A DNA stretch of 64,000 nt from Daejeonella sp. (lineage in GTDB: Bacteria; Bacteroidota; Bacteroidia; Sphingobacteriales; Sphingobacteriaceae), in NCBI RefSeq assembly GCF_030684675.1, contig NZ_JAUXXZ010000052.1:1-64000 (forward strand), given 5' to 3'. Positions 16,985 through 25,115 of this stretch are shown here, piece by piece (position 1 is the first letter of the stretch; every line of letters starts with the position of its first letter). The notes beneath the pieces are model-generated. The model was not told where the DNA came from. It was given only the letters and a program-made list of their open reading frames with translations, and ran no database searches. A program made the translations under genes and the position numbers.

Positions 16985-19453
16985 ATGTTCAGAAGAATTA
17001 AAAACAAGCCTCTTCGTTATTTTGCAATAGCTTTTTACTTTATTATCCTATTTTTTTGCGCCCTGGAACTTAACTTTTTGTGGCTGTTTGGCTATTCACC
17101 TTCAATAAAAGATATTAAAACTCCCAGTATAAATATTGTTTCAGAACTTTATACCGCCGATGGTAAACTGATTGGAAAATACTATAAAGAAAACCGCACA
17201 CCGGTTGAATATGACAGCATTTCTCCTGCAGTGATTGATGCTTTAGTTGCGACTGAAGATGTACGATTTTATCAGCATAGTGGTATTGATGTTCGGTCTT
17301 TGATCTCAAGTTTGATATCTACCGCCACCGGCGACAGACGGGGAGCTAGTACCATTACTCAGCAGCTTGCAAAAAATCTTTACAGCACCCGAAACAGAAA
17401 ATCTCAGGGGCTGATCAAATATATTCCACTGGTCAGGACAGTGATTTTTAAGTTAAAGGAATGGCTCACAGCATACAAACTTGAAAATTATTATTCCAAA
17501 AATGAGATTCTGACACTCTACCTCAATACAGTTCCTTTTGGGAACAATACATTCGGAATAAAGACTGCATCCAAGCGATATTTCAATAAAGGGGTAAACA
17601 GGCTTCAGGTTGAGGAAGCAGCACTCCTCGTTGGGATGCTGAAAGCAACCACTACTTATAACCCTATCCGGAATCCTGAAAAGGCACTGGAAAGAAGGAA
17701 TACAGTGCTGAGTCAGATGGAGAAATATGAATATCTGAATGCATCAGAGTTTAAAAAGTACAGTCAACGGCCACTTAAACTAAACCCGGGAAGTCTGGAT
17801 GAAGGTAGTGATGGTGGATCCTATCTAAGATCAGCAGTATCAAGATACCTTGAAAAATGGTGTGAGGATAATGGCTATGATCTGTATGGTGATGGTCTGA
17901 AAATATATACTACTATAGACTCCAGACTGCAGCGGTATGCAGAAGAAGCTGTAAACAGTCATATGAAGTTATTGCAAAGAAGATTCGAAGATGTTTGGGG
18001 GAATGAGAACCCCTGGCGAACTTCAGATGGAAAAGAAATTCTTGATTTTCCAGAAAAAGCAGCACAAAGACTCCCCTATTACGAATTCCTGAAGAAAAGA
18101 TTCAACAATAACCCTGATTCGATAAATTATTATTTAAACAGGCCAAAAAGAATGAAGGTATTTAACTGGAGCGGAGAAAAAGAAGTACAATTCTCAACAA
18201 TAGATTCCATAAAATATTATGCTAAAATCCTGAATACAGGCATGATGACCCTTGATCCTTTCAACGGACATATTAAAGTGTGGGTTGGTGGGATTAACAA
18301 TAAGTATTTCAAATATGACCATGTAAATCAGGCCAAAAGGCAGGCAGGATCAACATTCAAACCCTTCGCATACCTGGCCGCACTCGAAGCCGGAATGAAT
18401 CCCTGCGATAAATTTACTGATAAGGCGGTTAGGATTCCTTATACTATCAGAAAGGGAGAAACAGAGTACTGGGAACCCAAAAATGCAAATTATAGTTTCT
18501 CGGGCAGAGAGATGTCCTTACGCTGGGCAATGGGTAAGTCTGTCAATTCTATTACCGCTCAAATCACCGAAAAAGTTGGTGCTCAGAATGTAGTAAAATT
18601 TGCAAAAGCATGCGGAATCGAAAGTGATCTGAAGGCTGTTCCTTCGGTTAGCCTGGGTCCAAATGATGTCAGTGTTTTTGAAATGGTAAAAGCCTATGGC
18701 ACTTTTCTGAATAAAGGGGTTAGAACAGAACCCATACTGGTAGAAAAAATTACAGATTCAGAAGGAAACCTGATAGAAGAGTTCAAGGCAGAACAAAAAA
18801 GAACCCTGACTGAAGAAATAGCATGGTTGATGATCTATATGCTCAGAGGAGGAATGGAAGAGCCTGAAGGGACCTCACAGGCACTTTGGGAATGGGATCT
18901 TTGGAAAAACAATAACCAGATAGGTGGTAAAACCGGAACATCCTCTGATTATGTTGATGGCTGGTACATGGGTGTTACCAAAGATCTGGTAACCGGAGTA
19001 TGGGTTGGTTGTGATGAGCGGAGTGTACACTTTAAAACATCCCAGACAGGTGAAGGGTCAAGAACTGCCCTGCCAATCTTTGGAAAATTCATGGAAAAGG
19101 TTTATAAAGATGCTTCATTAGGGATAAAACCAGGGCCATTCCCTAAACCGGGAGTAGAAATTACAAGGGAGTATCAATGTGAAACCGTTTATAGCCGGCC
19201 GGACACAAGCGCAGTAGACTCAATATTGATTGATTCATTATATATTCCATCCGAATCTCCAGACACAGCAGAAACCCCGAATTTAACCATCCGGAATACC
19301 ACAAGTCCTAAAGTTCAGGAGAACAGAGGTAATCAATCACAGGAAAACAAGCAGCCGGCAAACCCGAAAACAGAAACCCCGATTGATGTGCAAAAAACCC
19401 GAAAAGAGATCAGAGAAGAACGCAGACAGAATAAAGCAAAACAAAATAATTGA
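16985..19453 (+). CDS. Class A penicillin-binding protein 1A
   Basis: 822 residues. A short cytoplasmic tail and one membrane anchor (about 12-36) precede the GT51 glycosyltransferase (about 60-240; catalytic E91 in TEDVRFYQHSG and RGASTITQQLAKNL). The transpeptidase has all three motifs: S456-T-F-K459, S519-V-N521 and K649-T-G-T652. The last 90 residues are a polar, Pro/Asn/Gln/Arg-rich tail. The enzyme polymerises lipid II and cross-links peptidoglycan in the periplasm. The next coding region begins about 90 nt downstream on the same strand. Confidence 0.95.
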   Translation: MFRRIKNKPLRYFAIAFYFIILFFCALELNFLWLFGYSPSIKDIKTPSINIVSELYTADGKLIGKYYKENRTPVEYDSISPAVIDALVATEDVRFYQHSGIDVRSLISSLISTATGDRRGASTITQQLAKNLYSTRNRKSQGLIKYIPLVRTVIFKLKEWLTAYKLENYYSKNEILTLYLNTVPFGNNTFGIKTASKRYFNKGVNRLQVEEAALLVGMLKATTTYNPIRNPEKALERRNTVLSQMEKYEYLNASEFKKYSQRPLKLNPGSLDEGSDGGSYLRSAVSRYLEKWCEDNGYDLYGDGLKIYTTIDSRLQRYAEEAVNSHMKLLQRRFEDVWGNENPWRTSDGKEILDFPEKAAQRLPYYEFLKKRFNNNPDSINYYLNRPKRMKVFNWSGEKEVQFSTIDSIKYYAKILNTGMMTLDPFNGHIKVWVGGINNKYFKYDHVNQAKRQAGSTFKPFAYLAALEAGMNPCDKFTDKAVRIPYTIRKGETEYWEPKNANYSFSGREMSLRWAMGKSVNSITAQITEKVGAQNVVKFAKACGIESDLKAVPSVSLGPNDVSVFEMVKAYGTFLNKGVRTEPILVEKITDSEGNLIEEFKAEQKRTLTEEIAWLMIYMLRGGMEEPEGTSQALWEWDLWKNNNQIGGKTGTSSDYVDGWYMGVTKDLVTGVWVGCDERSVHFKTSQTGEGSRTALPIFGKFMEKVYKDASLGIKPGPFPKPGVEITREYQCETVYSRPDTSAVDSILIDSLYIPSESPDTAETPNLTIRNTTSPKVQENRGNQSQENKQPANPKTETPIDVQKTRKEIREERRQNKAKQNN

Positions 19454-19543
19454 ATTCTGATTTTCTGATCTGATATTTTGAAACTCTGGAAATCAAAATC
19501 ATTAATTTTACGTAATTTAGAAAAAGTCCATTTCATTTATTGT

Positions 19544-22500
19544 ATGAGAGAGCGTAGTATTTGCCGAAAAATGCCATCATTCTGGCTGATCATAATCTTA
19601 TTTACAGCCATTTTTTTTAGTGCAGCCACTGATGTAAATGCACAATATTTTGGCCAGAATAAGGTCAGATATAAAAATCTGAAGTTTAAAGTTTATGAAA
19701 CCCCTCACTTTGACCTGTATTACTATCTAAAAAATGATAGTCTGGTTCAGCGTTTTGCAAAAGAGGCTGAGGTTTGGTATGAACTGCATCAGCAGGTTTT
19801 CAGAGATACCTTTTTAAAGAAAAATCCATTCATTCTTTATTCAAACCATCCCGATTTTCAACAAACCACTGCATTAATGGGTGAAATTAGTGTTGGAACA
19901 GGTGGTGTTACCGAAGGAATGAAAAATAGGGTAATTATGCCTATTTCCCAATTAAATCATCAGACAAGACACGTTTTAGGTCACGAGCTTGTACACGCTT
20001 TTCAGTATCACTCCTTGATAGAAGGCGACTCAACCAACCTCGAGAACATTGGTAATTTACCTTTATGGATGGTAGAAGGTATGGCCGAATACCTTTCGGT
20101 AGGTAAGCAGGATGCATATACCTCCATGTGGATGCGGGATGCATACCTGAATAAGGATATCCCCTCTTTAAGAGATCTGACTACTTCTAATAAATACTTC
20201 CCATATCGTTACGGGCAGGCATTCTGGTCTTACATTGGCTCCACATACGGTGATACAGTCATTGTCCCATTCTTCAAAGAAACTGCAAAATATGGCTATG
20301 AAATGGCCATCCGAAGAACTTTTGGATATGATGAAAGAACATTATCCAGTCTCTGGAAAACAAGTGTAGAGAATACTTACAGACCATATCTTAAAGACAC
20401 TGCCCAAACACCAATTGGGAAAAAGATAATTGATGATAAGAATGGTGGTGCAACCTATAACCTTGCCCCGGCAATATCACCTGATGGGAATTATGTTGCT
20501 TTCCTTTCGGAGCGTGACCTGCTCAGTATCGATCTCTTTCTTGCTGATGCCAAAACCGGAAAAATCCTTAAAAAGCTGTCCAGTAAGGCAAAAAGCGGAC
20601 ATATTGATGAATATAATTTTATAGAATCGGCAGGCGCGTGGTCGCCCGACAGTAAAAAGTTTGCATTCAGTGCATTCAGTGCCGGTGTAACCAAACTTCT
20701 GGTAGTGGATGTTTCAAGTGGCCGTGTTATTTCAACTGAAGGCATGGGTAGCGTCGAAGAGTTCAGTAACATTGCCTGGTCTCCAAATGGAAATGACGTT
20801 GCTTTTTCGGGTTTGAAAGAAGGCCAAAATGACCTTTACCAATTTAACCTTAATACAAAGTTACTGACGCAATTAACGAATGATAAATATTCTGAATATC
20901 ATCCAAACTATTCAAGAGATGGTAAATCAATTGTATTTAGTAGTGACCGCACAACATTTGACAAATCAGCCATAGGTGTTGATATTACAATGAATTTGGC
21001 TGTAATTGATATTGTAAGCAAAACAATTAGCGATCTGAATGTTTTTGATGGAGCGAATAATCTGAATCCTCAATTTTCAGGCGATAATAAGAGTATCTTT
21101 TTCTTATCCAACCGAGATGGTTTCAGAAATCTGTACCGCTACTCAATTGAAGAAAAAACTGTTGAGCAATTAACAGATTATTTTACAGGTATCAGTGGAA
21201 TTACCGAATACTCCCCTGCCCTGAGTGTTTCCAAAAATGATGATATTTTATACTCTTATTACAGAGCTCAGAAATATACTATCTATAATGCAAAAGTTGC
21301 CGATTTTAAAGCAAAGGAAGTAGGTGTTCAGGAATTAAACTTTGATGCAGCAGCTTTGCCTCCTGCAAAATCAGTTGGTGTAAATATTATCAATGCTAAC
21401 CTGAATAATTTTGAGCGCTTTGAAAGGATACCAAAGGATTCGATCCGGACCATAGCCTATAAGCCTAAATTTAAACTGGATTACCTTTCAAGTAATGGAG
21501 TTGGAGCTTCTGTGGGAAGATTTGGAACCGGACTTGCCAGTGGTATCCAGGGTGTGTTCAGTGATATACTAGGCAGAAATCAGATCTTTGCAACAGCGGC
21601 AGTAAATGGCGAAATTTATGATTTTGGAGGACAGGTAGCTTACGTTAATCAGCAAAGCCGGATCAACTGGGGTGTTGTGGGTTCACACATTCCTTATGTT
21701 TCAGGGCAGGTATCCGCTGCAGTAGAAAATCTTCCGGGTGTAGGGCAAACCTATATTGAAAATTATGATATCATCCGCACCTTCGAAGATCAGTTTTCTG
21801 TATTTGCATCTTACCCATTTTCAAGAAACCACCGTTTTGAAGCCGGGAGCGGCATTTCCAGGTACAGTTACCGCATTGACAGGTATAGTAATTATTATGA
21901 TTATGGAAGTGGTTATCCAATTGGTAATGACAGAAAAAAACTATCCAGGGATGATGCAGCAGCATTTTATGGTGTATTTTTTGACCCTTTTACCACAGTA
22001 CAGTTAAATGCAGCCTTCGTAGGTGATAACTCCTTCTCCGGAATGACCGGTCCACTCGATGGTTTCCGATATAGATTTGGAATTGAAAATTACCAGGGCG
22101 ACTATAAACTTAATGCAATAACTGCAGATGCAAGAAGATACGTAAGGTTAAAACCAATTACAGTAGCCGGTAGAATTTACACATACACCCGTATAGGCCG
22201 CGATGAAAACAGGCTTTATCAAATGTATGCAGGTTATGGCTATCTGATCCGGGGTTATGATGCTAATTCATTTTACAGGAACGGAACTGCATCCAATACC
22301 GGTCCCGGAGAATTTGATATTAATCAATTAGTTGGTTCACGTATTGCAGTAGCCAATTTTGAATTGCGACTTCCATTCACCGGGCCAGAGAAACTGGCAG
22401 CGATAGAATCAAAATTTTTATTTTCAGATCTGAACTTGTTCTTCGATATGGGACTTGCGTATGATAATGATTCAAAAGTTGCTTTCCGATCATCCCCACG

Positions 22501-22666
22501 GACTGTTAACGGGTATATGGAACGAATTCCGGCGATGAGTGCTGGTGTATCACTTAGAGTCAACGTATTTGGATACTTCATCTTAGAGCCTTATTATGCG
22601 ATACCTTTCCAAAGGAAAGATGTTAAAACGGGAATATTCGGGCTGACATTCGCCCCCGGATGGTAA
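19544..22666 (+). CDS. Outer-membrane protein: MA-type metallopeptidase + TolB-like propeller + barrel
   Basis: 1040 residues from the chosen start. A longer reading from 19478 exists, but its first 22 residues would precede the signal peptide (LIIILFTAIFFSAATDVNAQ), so Met at 19544, or possibly at 19571, is preferred. Residues about 40-290 form a peptidase-MA/gluzincin domain: H147-E148-x-x-H151 in GHELVHAFQYH, third ligand E178 in MVEGMAEYLSVG. Residues about 310-640 hold TolB/PD40 propeller repeats (APAISPDGNYVAFLSERD, AWSPNGNDVAFSG, NYSRDGKSIVFSSDR, FSGDNKSIFFLSNRDG). The last 350 residues look like an Omp85/surface-antigen barrel (GVSLRVNVFGYFILEPYYAIPF ... APGW). The three-part build suggests an envelope protease or quality-control factor; this is inference. 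Confidence 0.85.
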   Translation: MRERSICRKMPSFWLIIILFTAIFFSAATDVNAQYFGQNKVRYKNLKFKVYETPHFDLYYYLKNDSLVQRFAKEAEVWYELHQQVFRDTFLKKNPFILYSNHPDFQQTTALMGEISVGTGGVTEGMKNRVIMPISQLNHQTRHVLGHELVHAFQYHSLIEGDSTNLENIGNLPLWMVEGMAEYLSVGKQDAYTSMWMRDAYLNKDIPSLRDLTTSNKYFPYRYGQAFWSYIGSTYGDTVIVPFFKETAKYGYEMAIRRTFGYDERTLSSLWKTSVENTYRPYLKDTAQTPIGKKIIDDKNGGATYNLAPAISPDGNYVAFLSERDLLSIDLFLADAKTGKILKKLSSKAKSGHIDEYNFIESAGAWSPDSKKFAFSAFSAGVTKLLVVDVSSGRVISTEGMGSVEEFSNIAWSPNGNDVAFSGLKEGQNDLYQFNLNTKLLTQLTNDKYSEYHPNYSRDGKSIVFSSDRTTFDKSAIGVDITMNLAVIDIVSKTISDLNVFDGANNLNPQFSGDNKSIFFLSNRDGFRNLYRYSIEEKTVEQLTDYFTGISGITEYSPALSVSKNDDILYSYYRAQKYTIYNAKVADFKAKEVGVQELNFDAAALPPAKSVGVNIINANLNNFERFERIPKDSIRTIAYKPKFKLDYLSSNGVGASVGRFGTGLASGIQGVFSDILGRNQIFATAAVNGEIYDFGGQVAYVNQQSRINWGVVGSHIPYVSGQVSAAVENLPGVGQTYIENYDIIRTFEDQFSVFASYPFSRNHRFEAGSGISRYSYRIDRYSNYYDYGSGYPIGNDRKKLSRDDAAAFYGVFFDPFTTVQLNAAFVGDNSFSGMTGPLDGFRYRFGIENYQGDYKLNAITADARRYVRLKPITVAGRIYTYTRIGRDENRLYQMYAGYGYLIRGYDANSFYRNGTASNTGPGEFDINQLVGSRIAVANFELRLPFTGPEKLAAIESKFLFSDLNLFFDMGLAYDNDSKVAFRSSPRTVNGYMERIPAMSAGVSLRVNVFGYFILEPYYAIPFQRKDVKTGIFGLTFAPGW

Positions 22667-22672
22667 AAATTT

Positions 22673-22700
22673 AAAAGCGGCCTCTGGGGTCGCTTTTTTT
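22673..22700 (+). terminator. Rho-independent terminator after the metallopeptidase-barrel gene
   Basis: Stem AAAAGCGGCC / GGTCGCTTTT (one G-T pair) around a 5-nt loop, followed by continuous T residues. It starts 7 nt after the stop codon. Confidence 0.88.
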
Positions 22701-22792
22701 ATTTCAAGTAAAAACTATTTAAGATATAAACTCGTACTTAATCATATGCATAAGATGAACTCAGCTCATGTAAATCACTATCAAAAATAAAA

Positions 22793-23281
22793 ATGATGAA
22801 ATCACTATTAAGTATTGCGGTCCTGATATTGTTTGTAACAGTAACTAGCTGTGGACAAACAAATTCCAAAAGCACTAAGGCCTTAACATTTCTTGTACAA
22901 AAATCTGAAGCAGAATGGAGAAAAGTACTTAGCCCAATTGCCTTCGAGGTAATGGTAAAAAGGGGAACAGAACCTCCATTTCGTAATGCGTATAATGACA
23001 ATCACCAGAAAGGCATCTATGTCAGCGCTGCAACCGGCGAACCATTATTCAGTTCGGAAGATAAATTCGAATCAGGAAGCGGTTGGCCGAGCTTTACAAA
23101 AGCCATTAAAGCAGGTGTTATAACCGTTGTTACAGATAACAGCCATGGAATGGTTCGCGATGAAGTAATCGAAACCAAAACCGGCCTTCACCTGGGTCAT
23201 GTGTTTGATGATGGCCCAAAAGACAAGGGTGGAAAACGCTATTGCATGAACTCTGCAGCACTAAAGTTCATTAAAAAGTAA
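22793..23281 (+). CDS. msrB: Peptide-methionine (R)-S-oxide reductase, lipoprotein form
   Basis: 162 residues. The MsrB fold is evident from FEVMVKRGTEPPF, GIYVSAATGEPLFSSEDKF, GSGWPSF, HLGHVFDDGP and the catalytic Cys151 in KRYCMNSAALKF. The N-terminus (ILFVTVTSCGQT) is a lipoprotein signal, so the enzyme should sit in the envelope. Only two cysteines exist in the preprotein: the lipidated one and Cys151. The zinc-binding CxxC pairs and the Cys often found in GCGWPSF are replaced (SAAT, GSGW), so this is a non-zinc form without a resolving Cys. It would repair R-methionine sulfoxide in exported proteins. Its stop codon directly abuts that of the convergent gene. Confidence 0.93.
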   Translation: MMKSLLSIAVLILFVTVTSCGQTNSKSTKALTFLVQKSEAEWRKVLSPIAFEVMVKRGTEPPFRNAYNDNHQKGIYVSAATGEPLFSSEDKFESGSGWPSFTKAIKAGVITVVTDNSHGMVRDEVIETKTGLHLGHVFDDGPKDKGGKRYCMNSAALKFIKK

Positions 23282-23632
23282 TCAGGATAAATTTCTGACA
23301 GCAGTATTCATCGTTTGGATACCTGAAATCAGAATCTGCTCAAAATCCAATCCAATGGTCAGATCTATCCAATCCGGATTAACTGATCTAATCATTCTGT
23401 CTTTCTGTATACGCGTAAATTTGCTGATTAGTTTGAAACGTTCCATTGCAAGGGTTTCAGAATTTAATTCCTCAAAATAAACCAGCCTGGTTAATTGCTG
23501 TCCGGCATCAAAAAATAAATTTGGCATCTGCCTGTAAAAACTCATGGTCTTCATCAGGTCAGAACTCATCCCAACGTGGATACAACTGCGGTTACGGTCT
23601 GTAACTAAATAAACAAATTTTCTGGTCTTCAT
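23282..23632 (-). CDS. GIY-YIG nuclease-like protein, degenerate
   Basis: 116 residues from the chosen Met; eight extra residues (start at 23656) would be possible but the domain begins directly at MKTRKFVYLVTDRN. The plan matches small GIY-YIG proteins: FVYLVT in place of the GIY strand, CIHVGMSSDL in place of YIG, LVYFEELNSETLAMERFKLISKFTRIQKDRMIRSVNPDWIDL in the C-terminal half with the conserved Glu-R-K pattern (YFEE ... A..RE-like, NP.W.DL). The first tyrosine motif is altered and catalysis is uncertain. It is divergent from an S24-type repressor gene, with the repressor's palindromes in between, so joint DNA-damage control is possible. Confidence 0.7.
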   Translation of the reverse strand: MKTRKFVYLVTDRNRSCIHVGMSSDLMKTMSFYRQMPNLFFDAGQQLTRLVYFEELNSETLAMERFKLISKFTRIQKDRMIRSVNPDWIDLTIGLDFEQILISGIQTMNTAVRNLS

Positions 23633-23689
23633 GGCTGGTTTAATTAGGATCGGCATATATTAAAATTTAAATTTTTAGTTCTGAAAATA

Positions 23690-23731
23690 TTTACTAATTT
23701 TATGAGCATAAATTTACTAACAATTTTAGTA
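23690..23731. promoter_or_regulatory. Putative operator region of the S24-type repressor
   Basis: Two palindromes lie 20-60 nt before the repressor start. The first is TTTATG-AG-CATAAA (23699-23712). The second is TACTAA-caatt-TTAGTA (23715-23731). In addition TTTACTAA is repeated directly at 23690 and 23713, 23 nt apart. The cluster also lies upstream of the divergent GIY-YIG gene. Autoregulation by the repressor is inferred. Confidence 0.6.
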
Positions 23732-23750
23732 TTTCCAAATTTATTTTAAA

Positions 23751-24527
23751 ATGTCAAACATTTCTTCAAATCTGAAGTACCTCCGCAAGAAAAAAGGGCT
23801 TACACAGCAGCAATTTGCTGACACTCTGGAAATCAAACGCTCCCTTGTAGGAGCTTATGAAGAGGACCGGGCCGAACCTAAATATGAATTACTAAAAAAA
23901 TTCGCGGAATTTTATGAACTTTCAATGGATGAACTCATCAATGATCGCATTGATGACCGTTGGAAACCTAAACCTAAAGCGGATCCCGCAAATATCAGAG
24001 TACTAAGTATTTCTGTAGACAGTCAGGACAGGGAAAATATCGAACTGGTTCCTGTAAAAGCAAGTGCGGGCTATTTAAATGGGTATGGAGACCCCGAATA
24101 TATCAGTGAATTACCAAAATTCCATTTACCCATGTTCCGCCAGGGCACTTATCGTGCATTTGAAATCAAGGGTGATTCGATGCTTCCGCTTCAATCAGGT
24201 ACGATTGTGGTTGGAGAATATCTAAGCAATTGGAATGATGTAAAACCTGGCGATACTTATGTAGTAATAAGCAAAAATGACGGCATAGTATATAAAAGAA
24301 TAGGAAACAGGGTAAAAGAAAATAAGACATTAAAGCTTATTTCTGATAATCCGGTATATGAACCCTATTCCATTCAGGCAGATGAATTACTTGAAATATG
24401 GAAGGCGAAAGCCTTTATCAGTACCAACTTTCCTGAACCTGCGCCGGAGCCAACGCTTGAAACCCTGACCAACATGGTCACACAAATGCAGAAATCTATC
24501 TCAAACCTTGATAAAAACCGGAATTAA
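23751..24527 (+). CDS. HTH + S24 peptidase transcriptional repressor (LexA/CI-like)
   Basis: 258 residues. An N-terminal XRE-type helix-turn-helix (about 5-62; LKYLRKKKGLTQQQFADTL, SLVGAYEEDRAEP) is joined to a C-terminal S24/LexA-like domain. The self-cleavage machinery is complete: A106-G107 (KASAGYLNGYG) as scissile bond, nucleophile S143 (IKGDSMLPL) and general base K182 (GIVYKRI). Such proteins are cleaved after RecA activation and derepress damage genes. The C-terminal 35 residues (PEPAPEPTLETL ... NLDKNRN) form an extra tail that may be coiled. No phage genes surround it, so it is more likely a chromosomal SOS-like regulator. Targets other than its own promoter are unknown. Confidence 0.88.
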   Translation: MSNISSNLKYLRKKKGLTQQQFADTLEIKRSLVGAYEEDRAEPKYELLKKFAEFYELSMDELINDRIDDRWKPKPKADPANIRVLSISVDSQDRENIELVPVKASAGYLNGYGDPEYISELPKFHLPMFRQGTYRAFEIKGDSMLPLQSGTIVVGEYLSNWNDVKPGDTYVVISKNDGIVYKRIGNRVKENKTLKLISDNPVYEPYSIQADELLEIWKAKAFISTNFPEPAPEPTLETLTNMVTQMQKSISNLDKNRN

Positions 24528-24600
24528 CATAATTTAACATTTGCATTTTAAACTATCGCTCAATTAAATCATCTATCTGATTAAATAAACACATACAGAT

Positions 24601-25044
24601 ATGAAGAAGTTATTGATTATTACAGCCCTATTTGTCGGAGTTTTAACTACCGGCTTTGCTCAGGATAGCACACAAAGAAAGAGACCTGCAGGACCCGGTC
24701 CACATGGACAGCATTCTGCACAGCAAATGAAAACTCCTGAAGAGCGTGCAAAAATGAGTGCTGATGCAATGGAAAAAAGACTAAACCTCAGTCAGGAACA
24801 AAAGGATAAAGTTTATGCCCTGAATCTTGAACGTGCTCAGAAAATGGAAAAACTTCATAAATCTGAAATGGATCAGAGAAAATCTCAGATGGAAAAGCGC
24901 AAAGAAATCATGATGGAGTCTGAAAAGAAAATGAATAAGATTCTGAATGAGGAGCAACAAAAAGCGATGGAAGAAATGAAACAAAAATCTAAAGAAAGAA
25001 TGAAGCAAAGGTCGGAACACAGACCGGGTATGAGAAAAGGTTGA
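24601..25044 (+). CDS. Exported Met/Lys/Glu-rich helical protein (DUF4890/Spy-like)
   Basis: 147 residues. Signal peptide (1-20, TTGFAQ), then a Pro/Gly/His-rich linker and a long charged helical region with two LTxxQ-like motifs (LNLSQEQKDKVYAL and LNEEQQKAMEEM). This is the pattern of small periplasmic Spy/CpxP-like or DUF4890 proteins. The body is strikingly rich in Met, Lys, Glu and Gln, and the C-terminus is basic (RMKQRSEHRPGMRKG). A periplasmic chaperone-like or metal-related role is conceivable, not shown. It is the last gene before a strong terminator. Confidence 0.75.
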   Translation: MKKLLIITALFVGVLTTGFAQDSTQRKRPAGPGPHGQHSAQQMKTPEERAKMSADAMEKRLNLSQEQKDKVYALNLERAQKMEKLHKSEMDQRKSQMEKRKEIMMESEKKMNKILNEEQQKAMEEMKQKSKERMKQRSEHRPGMRKG

Positions 25045-25067
25045 TAATTCCTTGATTCATTTCTAAT

Positions 25068-25097
25068 AAAAGCGGCCCATTTCAGGCCGCTTTTATT
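25068..25097 (+). terminator. Rho-independent terminator before bioF
   Basis: Perfect 10-bp stem AAAAGCGGCC / GGCCGCTTTT with a 7-nt loop, followed by an AT-rich T tract. The stem is nearly the same as that of the terminator at 22673. bioF starts only 19 nt later, so its promoter must lie within or upstream of this hairpin, or some read-through occurs. Confidence 0.88.
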
Positions 25098-25115
25098 ATT
25101 TTTAACAAAAAAATT

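Noticed and set aside
23751-24527. Prophage remnant around the S24 repressor
   Set aside because: Neighbouring genes are msrB, a small periplasmic protein and bioF; no integrase, structural genes or att-like repeats.
24781-25020. Antisense open frame of 79 codons rich in Phe, His and Leu
   Set aside because: It is the complement of the Lys/Glu/Met-rich helical protein; the composition is explained by that gene.
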